Part shown: one piece after another, positions 24,318 through 36,400 of the stretch
Layout: each line of letters starts with the position of its first letter
How positions within the stretch are numbered: position 1 is the stretch's first letter
NCBI GenBank assembly: GCA_944474755.1
Contig: OX104111.1
Location: 101,919,178 to 101,983,177 of the forward strand
Origin: Limnoperna fortunei
Taxonomy: Eukaryota > Mollusca > Bivalvia > Mytilida > Modiolidae
Length of the DNA stretch: 64,000 nucleotides
Direction of reading: 5' to 3'
The notes under the pieces: generated by a model
What the model was told of the DNA's origin: nothing
Database searches by the model: none
Seen by the model: the letters and a program-made list of their open reading frames with translations, nothing else
Made by a program: the position numbers and the translations under genes

Positions 24318-24973
24318 GGGACCGTTCAACATTTATTAAAGTACTGGGCCGGTGCAATTTTTTTCCCGTCTAGAAAATATCTACCTACACAGCAGATCCA
24401 TCAGCAAAAAAACTAAAGGCCCAGTCAGCTACCTAAGCTGAAAAACTAATTGCCCTGCATGATATTTTACCTTCCTACAGTTCTCCAGTTTATATTATCA
24501 AGATGAAGAAGTTGCATAAAACAGACTTGTTACATGACTATTGTATTTTTAGGTTTTGTGTGAATTTGTCTCATGTAAATTTACTCCAAATCCTGTTGGT
24601 AATTCTCTTCCAAGGCCTACTTTTAACTGATAATATCATTTATTATTCTTTACTTTTTATAAACAACTTAAACCCCATGCATTTCTTGACAATCTTTTTC
24701 AGGCTTTAGCTATAAAGGTTCTACATTATATTGTATGCAACTCAAATAAACCACCATACCTACTGTAAGTATATCGTTACCTTTTCACCTAAAGGTATTT
24801 TATTGTTTTTCTTTCTTTTTATTTAAACAATTTAATATTTAAAAAAAGTTCGCGCCCAGCACATGTACAATTCTAAAAAATGTTTATGCCCAGCTGTTAG
24901 AGGATGCAAAAAAACTATGTGCCCAGTATACAATTGCACCGGTCCAGCAATCTGATAAATATTGAACGGTCCC
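24318..24973. mobile_element. Harbinger-like non-autonomous DNA element, TSD TTA
   Basis: 656 bp with about 45-bp imperfect inverted ends starting GGGACCGTTCAA and extending through a GGTGCAATT block. It is flanked by TTA on both sides (24315-24317 and 24974-24976). A 3-bp TTA duplication with a GGG start fits PIF/Harbinger. It has no transposase, and the small frames inside are not genes. Confidence 0.8.
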
Positions 24974-24999
24974 TTACTTTTATATATTTTGAACAGCAA

Positions 25000-25789
25000 A
25001 ATTTTGCCATCTGGATGGAACAACCTGTCTCAACTTAAACAAAATCTCAATCCGTCCGCTGTAAGATGTCAATTTCGTTGAGAGTCTTTAAAACGGAGAA
25101 GAGAATGCAAGATATATGAAATTTACACTACTTTATATTGTATATATTGAATGACATGTTTTATATTAATGTGTAAATTTATTAGTGTAATATTGAATTT
25201 GATTTTTGCTGTAACCATAATGGGTTCATGTTTGTCAGACAAATTATACAAGGTTATGTGGCTGATGAACTTATTTTGCTATCCGCCACTGTATACAAAT
25301 TAATTTTTAGGCTGAGACTTTATGTTCAAACTTTATGTTTGCATTCGTTCGTTATCAATACTAGACAGAGATAGACACTTTACACAGTTCTGTTTTCGTT
25401 TTCGTTTTGTTAAAACTCTTAAATACGAGTTACCGCAAAACAGATATAAGGGTAGCAGGTTGAAGGATAATGCCTTGAAATAGCTTACAAGTTGACGAAA
25501 GCGACGTAGAAATCTATTAAAGCTTTCTAACATGAACCTGAACCAATTCAAATTTAAAAATCAAAAATAAAACAAAGTTTCAGGCAATACATTTTGCTAT
25601 GCCTGACGCGTGTTTTGTCTATTCATGACTCGTCAGAGGCTCTCTACCCAAAAAGATTGAAAATGCCAAACACTATATGAATATGAAGAGCATTAAGGCA
25701 TAATGCCAACTAAATATCAATCAACAGATAGTTAAGAAGAATAGAACATCACAATTTAGCAACAAGAAAAACATACAAACCTCTTTTTA
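25000..25789. other. Intergenic, nothing recognised
   Basis: AT-rich DNA with no exon, repeat or RNA gene that I can support. The short frame at 25333-25551 (-) lacks any recognisable motif. Confidence 0.5.
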
Positions 25790-27300
25790 TAAGATTTAAA
25801 CCAACCAAGCAGAAACCAAACCAGTCTGAAGTTTTTGTGGCGATTGGAAATTCAACATAGATGCCAGGGCTGCTAATAACTGGATGAAAATTCTTGTTAC
25901 AAACCGGGGAAGAAGGAATTATGATGTGGCAGAAATATACCTTGGGAGGGTCTACTACTAATTTTGATTTCTTTGAGAATGACATCCACCTTGAAACCTA
26001 GCAAACATAGACCATAGTGAAAAACGTTTTACACATTTAAACCAAATCAAGAGATGAAGCCATTATATTTCTTATTATTTTGAGTTTGTTATGCCAATTG
26101 GAGATTTAACATGGTTCTAAAGGGTGATGATGGATTCTGATTTGCTGAATTTTCTCAATTCTTCTGATAACCGTTTTGGTAAAAGAATATGTGCAGATTC
26201 AAAATACAAGATGGCCGCCACATTGAATTATAGATAAACATAAAATTCTATGGAAACCCGTCCTACTCATTTAAACCAAATCAAGTAGGAATGAAGTAAA
26301 GATAGTTCTCTGATGAGATTAGCATGCCGAAATGAACACAGTGGAACATAAATTAATATAGGACCTTATGAGAAAAAACACAAACAGCCTGTCGGAAACA
26401 GTCACAACATTTAATTTATAAACTAGATATCGGTGAGATGGTACCCATCTTTGTGAGCCCCGCCGATCTTAAGGTCAAGGTAAAAGGTCATCAACCATGG
26501 ACACGTATGTGACACGTCGCCTTGATATTACTCTACCCACATTACAAATATCAAAAGTCTATCTCGAAAGATAAAAAAGTTACAGCAAGGACATGAATTT
26601 GTCATTCAGAAAGCAATAATGTAATCTTAGGTAAAAGTTAAAGGTCAAAGGTAAAAAACAATGGTATGCGAAACATCGCCTTGATATAATCTATAATACC
26701 TACATTCCAAAAATCAAAAGCCTACCTCAAACGATAAAAAAGTTACAGCCTGGACATGAATTTGCCATTCAGAAAGCAATAATGTGACCTTAAGGTCAAA
26801 GTTCAAGGTCAAAGGTGATCAACCACGGTATGCGACACATCGTCTTGATATTATCTACTCATATTCTAAATATCAAAAGCCTAACTCAAAAGATAAAAAA
26901 GTTACAGTCCGGACACGATTAGTTTCGCACGAACGAAAGGACAGACTGATTACTATAGGGCGTCCGCCACAAAGTCTCGGGGCCCTAATAAAAAATGTGC
27001 ATAAAAATTAAGGTCAGCTAAAAATATTTTGGTACGTCTTGTTAGCGTTACAGCCTCTTTAAGGATTCTCCGATTTAATTTGTCTGTTAATTGGTGTTTC
27101 TGTCCTTCGGATTGTAGACTTCCAAGCACTGAATACAATTGCTTTTAATTACGATTATAAACACACAACAAAGTATATACTAAAAACCTTCAGATTAATG
27201 TGTATTATTTTGTCTAAAAATATTCTAGCATAATTTGTTATTTGATACACGTTCATACCAGGCATCGGCTTTTGCTAAAGCTTGTAGCAAGTTGAATTCT
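25790..27300. repeat. Dispersed repeat, copy 2, with an internal insertion
   Basis: Same order of blocks as 18640-19850. It is interrupted at about 26410-26990 by a further repeat made of about three 150-bp units (each with AAGGTCAAGGTMAAAGG-like, YGACACRTCG and GATAAAAAAGTTACAG) and ending near a GGGCGTCCGCC / GGGGCCCTAATAA block. Confidence 0.7.
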
Positions 27301-27602
27301 CCGGTGAATAACTGTCAAAAACACGATTGAAATATTGCTTAACGTCCTTGAGCGTACTTCCGCTATATTTTTGACGTAAACAAGTTAACAATCTTTCTAA
27401 GAAATGGGACTGACCAATGAAATGGAAATTTTGACAGCTACTAGATTTGCATTCTGTACCTGCTCTTATATCGACATTACGTTTCTGCCTCCAAACATGG
27501 CACCCATTATGGTTTTCGGTTTTATGAGAACCACCAGCCCCCACTCTAGGCAAACATGGAACGCTCTGTAAAGCACAGTATGCAGAGACCCGAGAACCTA
27601 CC

Positions 27603-28021
27603 CAGGGCGGGAAACGTACGTCATCATGAACGTTTTGTACACATATTTTTTACGGAAAAATGGTAGGTTTACATGTTTTAATTTAATTCGATACGCTGGC
27701 GTAAAAGATTGTTGAGCCTAACCAGAAGAAATGTAATCGAAATACAGAGACATTGCATATAGAGGCTTTTGTTTTCTCAAACACTTCACACAAAATAATG
27801 AAATTTCATCAACGTTTTGTGTCGAGGCGTTTAAGAAAACGGTTGCCTTTCCACACAATTTTCGGGTGTTGACATAAAGTAGATATTAAAGCTTAGCGGT
27901 AAAGTTACTGATAAATAACTCTATCTTACTCTAAGACATGAAAACTTTCCTTGGTGTGGACTTATTTTTACTGCAAAAATGTGTGTAAATAACGTTGTGA
28001 TAACGTACGTTTCCCACCCTG
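27603..28021. mobile_element. DNA element with 48-bp inverted ends
   Basis: 419 bp. The left end CAGGGCGGGAAACGTACGTC and the right end pair over about 48 bp with few mismatches. Like the 5-bp-TSD elements it runs CAG..CTG, but the flanks (CTACC and CTATA) agree at only 3 of 5 positions. No coding content. Confidence 0.78.
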
Positions 28022-28468
28022 CTATACCAATACCCATTATGCACTGAGAAAGAATTACAGTAAACAGAACTACAAATAATGGACTGAAATACCATGACTA
28101 AAGTTATCTTTTTAGGTAATATATTAAAACAGAGACATATTATTATGTAATTATATAATTATGTTATACGGTTACCTGGTTTGGGTCTGTTTACGCACAA
28201 TGATTGGTGTCAACAGATCCAAATTTGAATTATTCCTTATAATTATTAATAGTTCAGATTACAACCAAAAGTTGGTATTTTATTTAATATTTATGATTTC
28301 ATCGTATCTGATACCTACATTACTCCTAAAATACAAATGAAATAAACTTCATAAAACCATCCATGATCTAGTTTTTATTCAATATCGGAACAAAAAAAAG
28401 GTTTATGTGTGTTATACGGTTCATATTCATCCAGATGTATTTTTTTTATAAAATTTGACTTTAGGTGA

Positions 28469-28705
28469 CTTGACTTGTGGCCGAGTGGTGGAGGTAGTTC
28501 GTCTTCTATTGATCACGGGGTTTGTCAACACTGAGGTTGCGGGTTCGGGTCTCACTAGGGGCATGGTGTACTCGACTCCAATCAAGGATTGTCATTTTTC
28601 CTACCAAAGGTACTCTGGCTTCCTCCCCAATAAAAACTGGACGCCATGAAATAACTGAAAAATTGCTGAAAGTGGCGTTAAACATCATTCAAACAAACAA
28701 ACAAA
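28469..28705 (+). mobile_element. tRNA-derived SINE
   Basis: Same family as 12712-12975: TGGCCGAGTGG, GCGGGTTCGGGTC, ACTGGACGCCATGA and GGCGTTAAACATC, then a CAAA-rich tail. It has lost part of the middle. The open frames on both strands here (28455-28731) are SINE sequence. Confidence 0.9.
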
Positions 28706-28926
28706 ATTGTAGTCCCTATAGGGCCATATAAGTCAGGACTCCCTCTCTGCGGCTTTACATTGGGGGGTTGGGGTTGGGTTAAGGTACATCTTTACGTACG
28801 GAAGATGGTTTTTTTATAATGAGGAGTGTTTGCCTTTAATGAAAATCACAGCTTGAATTACAGAAATTGTAAACTATCATTAACACCCCCGTTTTAGTAT
28901 TTCATCTATTGTGTTTCTGGTTTTGG

Positions 28927-28984
28927 CATCCTCACAAGTCAGTGTTTCTGTGTCCACATGTGGAAACCCTAACTTGTGAGGATG
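28927..28984. mobile_element. Tiny foldback element, 58 bp, flanked by GGTTTTGG
   Basis: The ends CATCCTCACAAGT and ACTTGTGAGGATG are perfect complements. Identical GGTTTTGG lies on both sides (28919-28926 and 28985-28992). A relative is at 41423-41512. Confidence 0.75.
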
Positions 28985-29719
28985 GGTTTTGGAGACATAC
29001 AGTGATGTTTACACAAATGTAATATTGTATGGTATGCGTTTCAATACATTCAACAGGAATAAGATAAGTACTTTATTGTTATACATGTAGGTCAAGTAAG
29101 TTATACACAATTCGGGTTTTCTAATAAATTATAAAGTAAATTTTAGATTTATCTGAAAAGTCAGCATGTCTACAATAACTGCTATATAATAAAAAAGTTG
29201 CTTGGTCAAATAAAAATTACATACATAGGCACAACCACCAGTCACTTTGAAACCAAAATAAAGCAGATATAATTTTTAAGCAATTGAACTAGCTGTTAAA
29301 AGCCTAATAAACAAAATCTGCTTCCATTTGTGAATATAATCCTATGTGAAAAGATTTTTAAAAAAAATAAAATAAAAACCTTAAAAAATACACATTTACA
29401 GTATAAGCATGTTGGACAAATCTATTGAACGGAAGGAGAACAAAAAGTAATAATAAGAAAAAGATATCAGACAAAAACATCGTCTCCGAAACTTCAAAGG
29501 GGGGACATAAGGAAGTTGCCAACAGGACATTAATGAAGAGACCACAGAGATGGATATAGGGGCCTTGGGAGGCCTGCGTCCATAAACAGATTCCTACAGA
29601 TAAATATAACAAAATTATTGCATCAACAATGTTAATTTGCACAACATAACCAATTTGTTTCAGACAAAACTAATTTCTTTCATATTATGCTAAATGCAAA
29701 ACGTGTACAAACGAAGTTC

Positions 29720-30190
29720 TGGAGAGACATACTGCTTCTGTATGCTTTTTTTTTTTTTATTATTATTTTTTGTCTGGTTATTACTTTTCATTTTTCTATC
29801 CATTCAACTTGTTCGCTTTATTTCCTAGTGTTGTTTTCTTAGGGACACAATGATCAACATGAAATTTTGTGAGTATGTTAGGCTGACCTGAAATTGTGCA
29901 ACCAACTTTTAATCTTTGTTTCTGAGACATTTGTGCCGGTATCCCAATAGTTATTATTTCCCCAAACGAAGTGTTCATAGAAATGTTTTTTTTTATTGTT
30001 TCTTTATTATTCTTCTTTTTCTGTTTTACTTCCGTTCAATCTTGTCTGTTTTCTTAGAGAAGAGATGTCTGATAGACACAAAACTTTGTATTTTTGAGTT
30101 GATCTGAACCTATGCATAAAATCTAAATAGGGGCTTTGTTTGGGAGACATTGGTGTTAGACAGACTTGATCATGCAATACATAATGATAC
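29720..30190. repeat. Imperfect tandem pair, about 215-bp period
   Basis: Two diverged units, each with a T-rich start, CATTCAAYTTG or GTTCAATCTTG, a TTTTCTTAG block and GAGACATTKGTG. The class is unknown. Confidence 0.55.
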
Positions 30191-30251
30191 AGAGTTCACC
30201 ATCTTTGTTGACAGCAAAGGATCTATGTACATAACAATGAAAAGACTATTT

Positions 30252-30449
30252 TTATGTTGGTGTTTTATTAATATTATTTAGTCTTAGAAATGATTCCACC
30301 AAGATATTTCTGTCTTCCTTCTTTAACATGTCTTTTGGCTCTGAATAATATATCGTGGCTTTGGTATTTGGCTTAACTAAGCAGTGTTTAGACATTGTCA
30401 TCATTTCTCTCAAATGGGTGCCTTTTATTTTCAAAACAGTAAATATAAC
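30252..30449 (-). CDS. Unknown 434-aa gene, terminal exon 5
   Basis: Encodes VIFTVLKIKGTHLREMMTMS and onward, 65 residues and a stop. The acceptor TTTTTAG lies just upstream on the minus strand. Confidence 0.65.
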   Translation of the reverse strand, partial: VIFTVLKIKGTHLREMMTMSKHCLVKPNTKATIYYSEPKDMLKKEDRNILVESFLRLNNINKTPT

Positions 30450-33400
30450 CTAAAAATAGAAAAAATACAAGAAGTTAAATTAATTAATTAAGCCAATATA
30501 TTATCTGGGTATAATATCCTGGTTTAGACATACATGTATGAGTTGATTAAAATGTCATATGCAGTGATCTACGTTTTCCTTTTTTTATGTGGTTAAGTGC
30601 AATTTCGGTAATTTTTCAGCTGTATCACAATGTCCAGTTTTTATTTGGGAGGGAGTAGGATAAAAAGGAAAACCAGACCTTATGCAGGAAAAAGGTCAAG
30701 CACACCCTGCACAGCCATGAACTGGTGTATGACCAAAAGAAGATGACCAACTATCATAACAGCACCTACAGAAACATTAAACCATAAAGCATCTGTATCC
30801 AGAGGTCTTCTACAGAAACAATATAGAATTAAACACTTACTTTCAGTAATTCATTGACGTATGAATCATAATGAATGAGGTCTACTAACTCACAAACAAA
30901 TAAATAGCTAAAAACATGACCCAAAAGTACTTTTAAACCAATCAAAAACAAAAATTATATTCATATTATAATAATATTGCAACTTTATGCAATTTTTATT
31001 CATATAATCATACTAAATTCACAATCCTTACCTCTGTCCCAATACACATCATCCCTGGGAGGTACTTCCATATTCTACCTTTACTTAAGATACCACCATA
31101 TATATTTCTGTGAACCAGAAGATCACCTCCATGCTGTGCAAGATATCTTCGATCCACTTTTTGGTATATGGAGGGCTCTAGTCGATGACCTGAATCTGTA
31201 GCAGATCTCATTCCTGTTGCTTCCTTTTGTTGTGGTTTAACCATATTTGATTTTTTTACCTTTTTTACCTGCAATTACAAAGCAAGTTTTCTTAGAAACC
31301 TTATGCTATATAACAAATTCAAATATTTTAAAAGATTAGAATACAAACCAAGCCAACATAAGGAGATCTTTCCCGAAACACAAATCTTTTTACTAAGTTT
31401 TTTAGGCACACTAAATACATGAAATATAGCTGAGTACTTCATGATGGACAATTGGCAACAATTAAATTAATCTAATTTCACAATGAAAAGACAGTAGTAA
31501 ATAGTATCATACATGTAATACATAATATACCATTCACAAATAATTTACAAATGTGTTTTTCAGATTTGATAACCTTGCTAACAAAGGTGGATTTTATCGA
31601 GGAAGTGAATTGGGCTTATACATTTTAAAACTTCGAAAAGTGGTGTTTTATATCTGTTCTATACTTAATCAAAGACTTACATGTACTATCTTACATGTGC
31701 AATTTTTTTTATTATCAGCTCTTTAAATCAGGAACAATTGACTTGAACAAATTTAGTTTTATTCATTTAACCACTGGCTAAAATGCACATAGACTGAAAT
31801 TAGCACAAAAAGTAGCAAAGAAGATTTAACATCCTATTTTAAGAATTTCTTATCTTCATTTGAACAAACTTGAATCCCCGTCACTTATATTTGGTGTTGA
31901 GGTTAGGGTAGTCATCTATATGTACAGATACTTGTTAATAATTCAATTAAAATAGTTAAAGAATGATAATGGAAGATTTTCAGAAATAATTTCACCAAAA
32001 TTGGGATATCTTTGACTCAATTGTTTGACAAAATGGCAGATGATACCAATATCCTTATACCGAGATATCCTATACAGTGCTTCTGTTTTACATTAAAAGT
32101 GAACAAAAATGAAAGCTGTGTAACTTCAAATGTTTCTGTGCACACAAGTTATAGTACAAAAACTTAACAAATTCTGCTGTTTACCCCTGTTATATTGGCC
32201 TAAAACTTTCTGTCTGCAAAAATTTTAGGTTGAATACAACAATTGCAACATGTGTATAATATTATACATGTTCTGACATCAAATTGGCTTTTCTAAAAAG
32301 AAATGTCAAGATTACCGGTATACCAAACTACATGTCTATTTGTTTATCAGTAGATGAACTAAAATAATATTGAGAAGAATGGAAATAATTTGTTTACAAT
32401 TTCCGACACTAATATACACTATACATGTATAATAGCTCTAATTAAATTTACTTCTTAAAAAGTTTAACAACAAACATTATAAGATAAACTACAATGCAAA
32501 ACTGTATATATGATATTTACATCACTAATACAGTGAATTTGAAAAATCAGATTGGCAAAACTTATTCCGACTTACTGCAGCAACTGACACTATACATGTG
32601 GTCTCTGCTGCAAAGCCCTGCCGACGATACTTTTTAGGAATAAGAACAACATCTGAAACTGATTCTACTGTTGTTGTCTGAAAATTCATTGAATTCTTTT
32701 TGGCTGAACCTGGACTGAAATTTGAAAATATCCTATTATTAGAAAACTGTTATATATTAGCCGTCGTTAGTTTTTTGACTGGTGAAGAACTAGGCCGAAT
32801 TTTACTGCCGTTATAATTCGAAGTTACTTTTGTGATTTGTCGGATTAAAAAAAAAAAGTGAGGATACGATTATTCGTTCTAGGGTTGAACTTTATAACAT
32901 AGTGGAATTAAACAATAATAATTATGTTGGACACTTTATTCTTTCTACTAGACAATCCGACAAATCATAAAACTAACTTCGGATTAACGGCAGTAAAATT
33001 CGTCCTAGCTTTCTACATGTATTTTGTTGGAATGAGGTTTTAATTTTTGGAGAGCAAAATTAATTGGCTTTTCCCCGTAAGACTTAAAGTTCCCATTAAT
33101 AAAATTGCAGTAAGCACAATAAGGCACATGAAGATATTTTATTTAAACAATTGGAAAGTTCACCTTCCAAAAATTTAATACCCTCAGTGGCGTAGCTAGA
33201 TGTTAAATGCAGTGCACTTCTATGCAAGTCTCAGGGTCAATCAGACAAATTATACCAATCAGAAACTTCAAAGTTTTTTTAAGGTTATAGACAAACACCA
33301 TATGATGTTACAAACTATTAACTATTTTATGCATGCAGTTGTGTCACTGTGTCAATGGTACTAGTAGCTACACCACTGACCCTCACCAACACCAATTCAA

Positions 33401-36400
33401 ACACAGTAAGTTTCATTTTGCCTGCTATAAATGAATGAAAACTAGTCATTACTGTGTGCTACTTATAGAGTAGTGTAGTTGTATGTGTAGTGATTGTAAA
33501 ATGACTGAATATGTAATATATTTGTCTTTTTTGATGTGGTAATAATGGTTTGCTGTAATTTATTGATCAAAAATGCATACATCCTTATTTAATGTTATGC
33601 TTGTTAGTTAAGATCTGTTACCAAACAGATAAAGCCAAAGATAACAACTTCTAGAGCAACTACAAATAACCTAGATAGTCCAGTTGCTTTCAATTTCTAA
33701 CACTTACATTGGAAGAATTTCACACATTTCTGCAAACCTCTCAAAAATCTTAACAAAAGCCTCTTTAGTAACTCCAGTTTCTGTTAAACCATTCAAAAAT
33801 GCAGCACTGCAAGAAATCATCAGTTGCACTCTTATTAAGAATTCTTCAACTCTGTTACTGCTTACAGAAGAATCACTGTAAAACACGTAAACAATTATTT
33901 TATAACACTTTGAATACTGGTTTAGTAAAACATAAATCAAAGCACTGAAAGTGATGTGAGGCTGACAAATCTGACTTGAATTTCTAGTAGTATAATTAAC
34001 ATATGTATTATATCAGCAATGATTGTCAATGATAAATGCTAGTATATGGTCTCATAGATGGTCATTGCATCAGTGTTGCTTGTGTAAATATTGTCTAATT
34101 TTATTCTCAAGTGGTAGCAAAAATTGATAAAGCTGTTGAACAAAGCCCAACAAAAATCTGTTTTTTGTTGTTTTCATCTGGACTTGTGAAATAGAGCAGT
34201 AATGTACCAGTCACCCTAGCATGGTAAATGCTTTGTCAATTCCTAACAAATGTTGACACAGAAAAATGTCTCGCCTGCATTCCGCAACAGTAACGAAAAA
34301 CAATTACATCATGAGCATCGGGTAATAAACATATACTGTTATCATTTAAAATATACAATGCATGGTCACAGAGGAACTGACCTAATCCAAAAACTTACTG
34401 GACTGTGAAATCGAGGTTAAGGTCCAGTGACACATACCCGACGGTCATGTACTATTCATCAGCAACCTATATACCAAATATTGTCATCCTACTATGCATG
34501 GTTACAGAGGAACTGCCCTAAAAAACATAGTTGCCAGACTGTAAAATGGAGGTCAAGGTCAGGTAGCAACTACCCAAAAGCCTAATCCAGAAACTTTATC
34601 AGTCTCAGGACCATAAAATTGTTGTCAAGGTCAGGTGACAGCTAAAAGACAGTCATGTACAATTCATCAGCAATCAATATATCAAACAGTGTCATCCTAC
34701 CATGCATGGTTACAGAGGAACTGCCCTAATCCAAAAACTTAAATGTAGTCACTGGGGCATGAAATTGAGGTGAAGGACTGGTGAATGACTGGCAAGTACT
34801 TATTATAAGCTATCAATGGACCCAATTTGATGGGCCTTGGGCTTACGTCTTCACAGATATAAAGCAAAATATGAAGTGTTAGCCGCTGCCTGATTCCCAT
34901 AAATATGTCTCACCTTCAACGACAATTGTCGCAGGTGAGACAAAAGCTGTGTCTTGACCAATTGAATGAATGTCAATCTTGATGTCTTCTAAATTATCTT
35001 CCTTGTAGAAATTAGCATGAACAATACTGAATAGTGTAAGTGGTAGGAAATGTTTCGTCTGCTCAGTGAATGTCATAACTCATTCTTACTCTAATTTTTT
35101 GGTTATAGAATTTCTTGTCATATAACTGTTTTCTACTGCTCGGTTTGTTGTACTTTATTGTACACATTTACAAACATATTAGGTTGTTGTGCTCTAGTAA
35201 GATGAACAATTCAGACATACAATATACGGTTCCCAGAGTACATGTTTTATTGTTTTACTTTCAATTTTTTAATACTAGTCATAACAGCACTGGTTAAATC
35301 TGCACTTGGTATATGGTCAAATTGGCACCTGGTACAATCAATTTGGCACTTGGTATGGTCAATTTGGCTCCTATTATAGTCTATTTAGCACCTGTATTCA
35401 TATAACTATGTTCTTTTTGAATATATATGATAATATTCAGTTAAAGAAAAAAATGCTACCAGCACTATAAAATCTTAGGAAAGTTCATCAAGATAAAGTT
35501 AAATATTAAATGCTATAAAATCATAATCATGTTAATGTCAGCTTTATGAGCAGGTTGTGCATAAACAGATGTACATTTTCTTAACAAATGGATGGCACTT
35601 ATAGAAATCTTATACTGCTGCAACAAGTTTAAACCGATTTGCTGCACCTGACATATCTGTTTACTCTAATGGCATCTAAATTTTTGTTCAGCAAGAAGTC
35701 TTAGTTGTAGCAGAATATCTTGCGCTTTGGCACACAACTCACAAACCAGGTGGTAAACTGGTACGTGGCTATCTGTACTTTAAACCTGTTGTGCAACCCT
35801 TCCACATTGTTATTGGTATGGATAGCAGTCATAAATACACACCCTTCCACATTGTTATTGGTATGGATAGCAGTCATAAATACACACCCTTCCACATTGT
35901 TATTGGTATGGATAGCAGTCATAAATACACACCAGTCCACATTGTTATTGGTATGGATAGCAGTCATAAATACACACCAGATACTAATGTTGAACACAGT
36001 GCTGCAAATTCATGTGTTGTTGATGTAATCAAGAACAGGCTTGGCTTCTGGTTGTGCTATTTCTTCTAGTTGAAGGAAAGCATCTACAATATGCTCGTCT
36101 GTATAGCCATTCCATTGCCTCAGATAGCTGAAGATGTTAGACTTCTGGTTGTAGGCAGTCTGAAAAAGATAATCAAAAAGAGAAATGATAAGTAACTTGT
36201 ATAAAGAGACACAAATCATTTATATTCATTCAATAAATTGTTCATGTCTGAAGTTTTTTATTTGAATAAAGGCATAAGGAAACGATAAATGACTTAACTT
36301 TCTGAGCTGCTTCTTTGATGCATTTCACAAGTCCTTTATACATTTTCCAGTTTTTAACAAACCTATAATCCATGCACCTGAACTTTGCAGAAACAGCCTT

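Noticed and set aside
24503..24709. 68-codon frame inside the Harbinger-like element as a transposase part
   Set aside because: Too short, with no recognisable nuclease or Myb motif.
34879..35076. 65-codon - strand frame as an exon
   Set aside because: It has a plausible composition, but I found no splice pair that fits the neighbouring exon phases.
35720..36069. + strand frames with TLLLVWIAVINTHPS-type repeats
   Set aside because: Antisense shadows of the 45-bp repeat, whose - strand encodes the conserved TNNNVEG motif.
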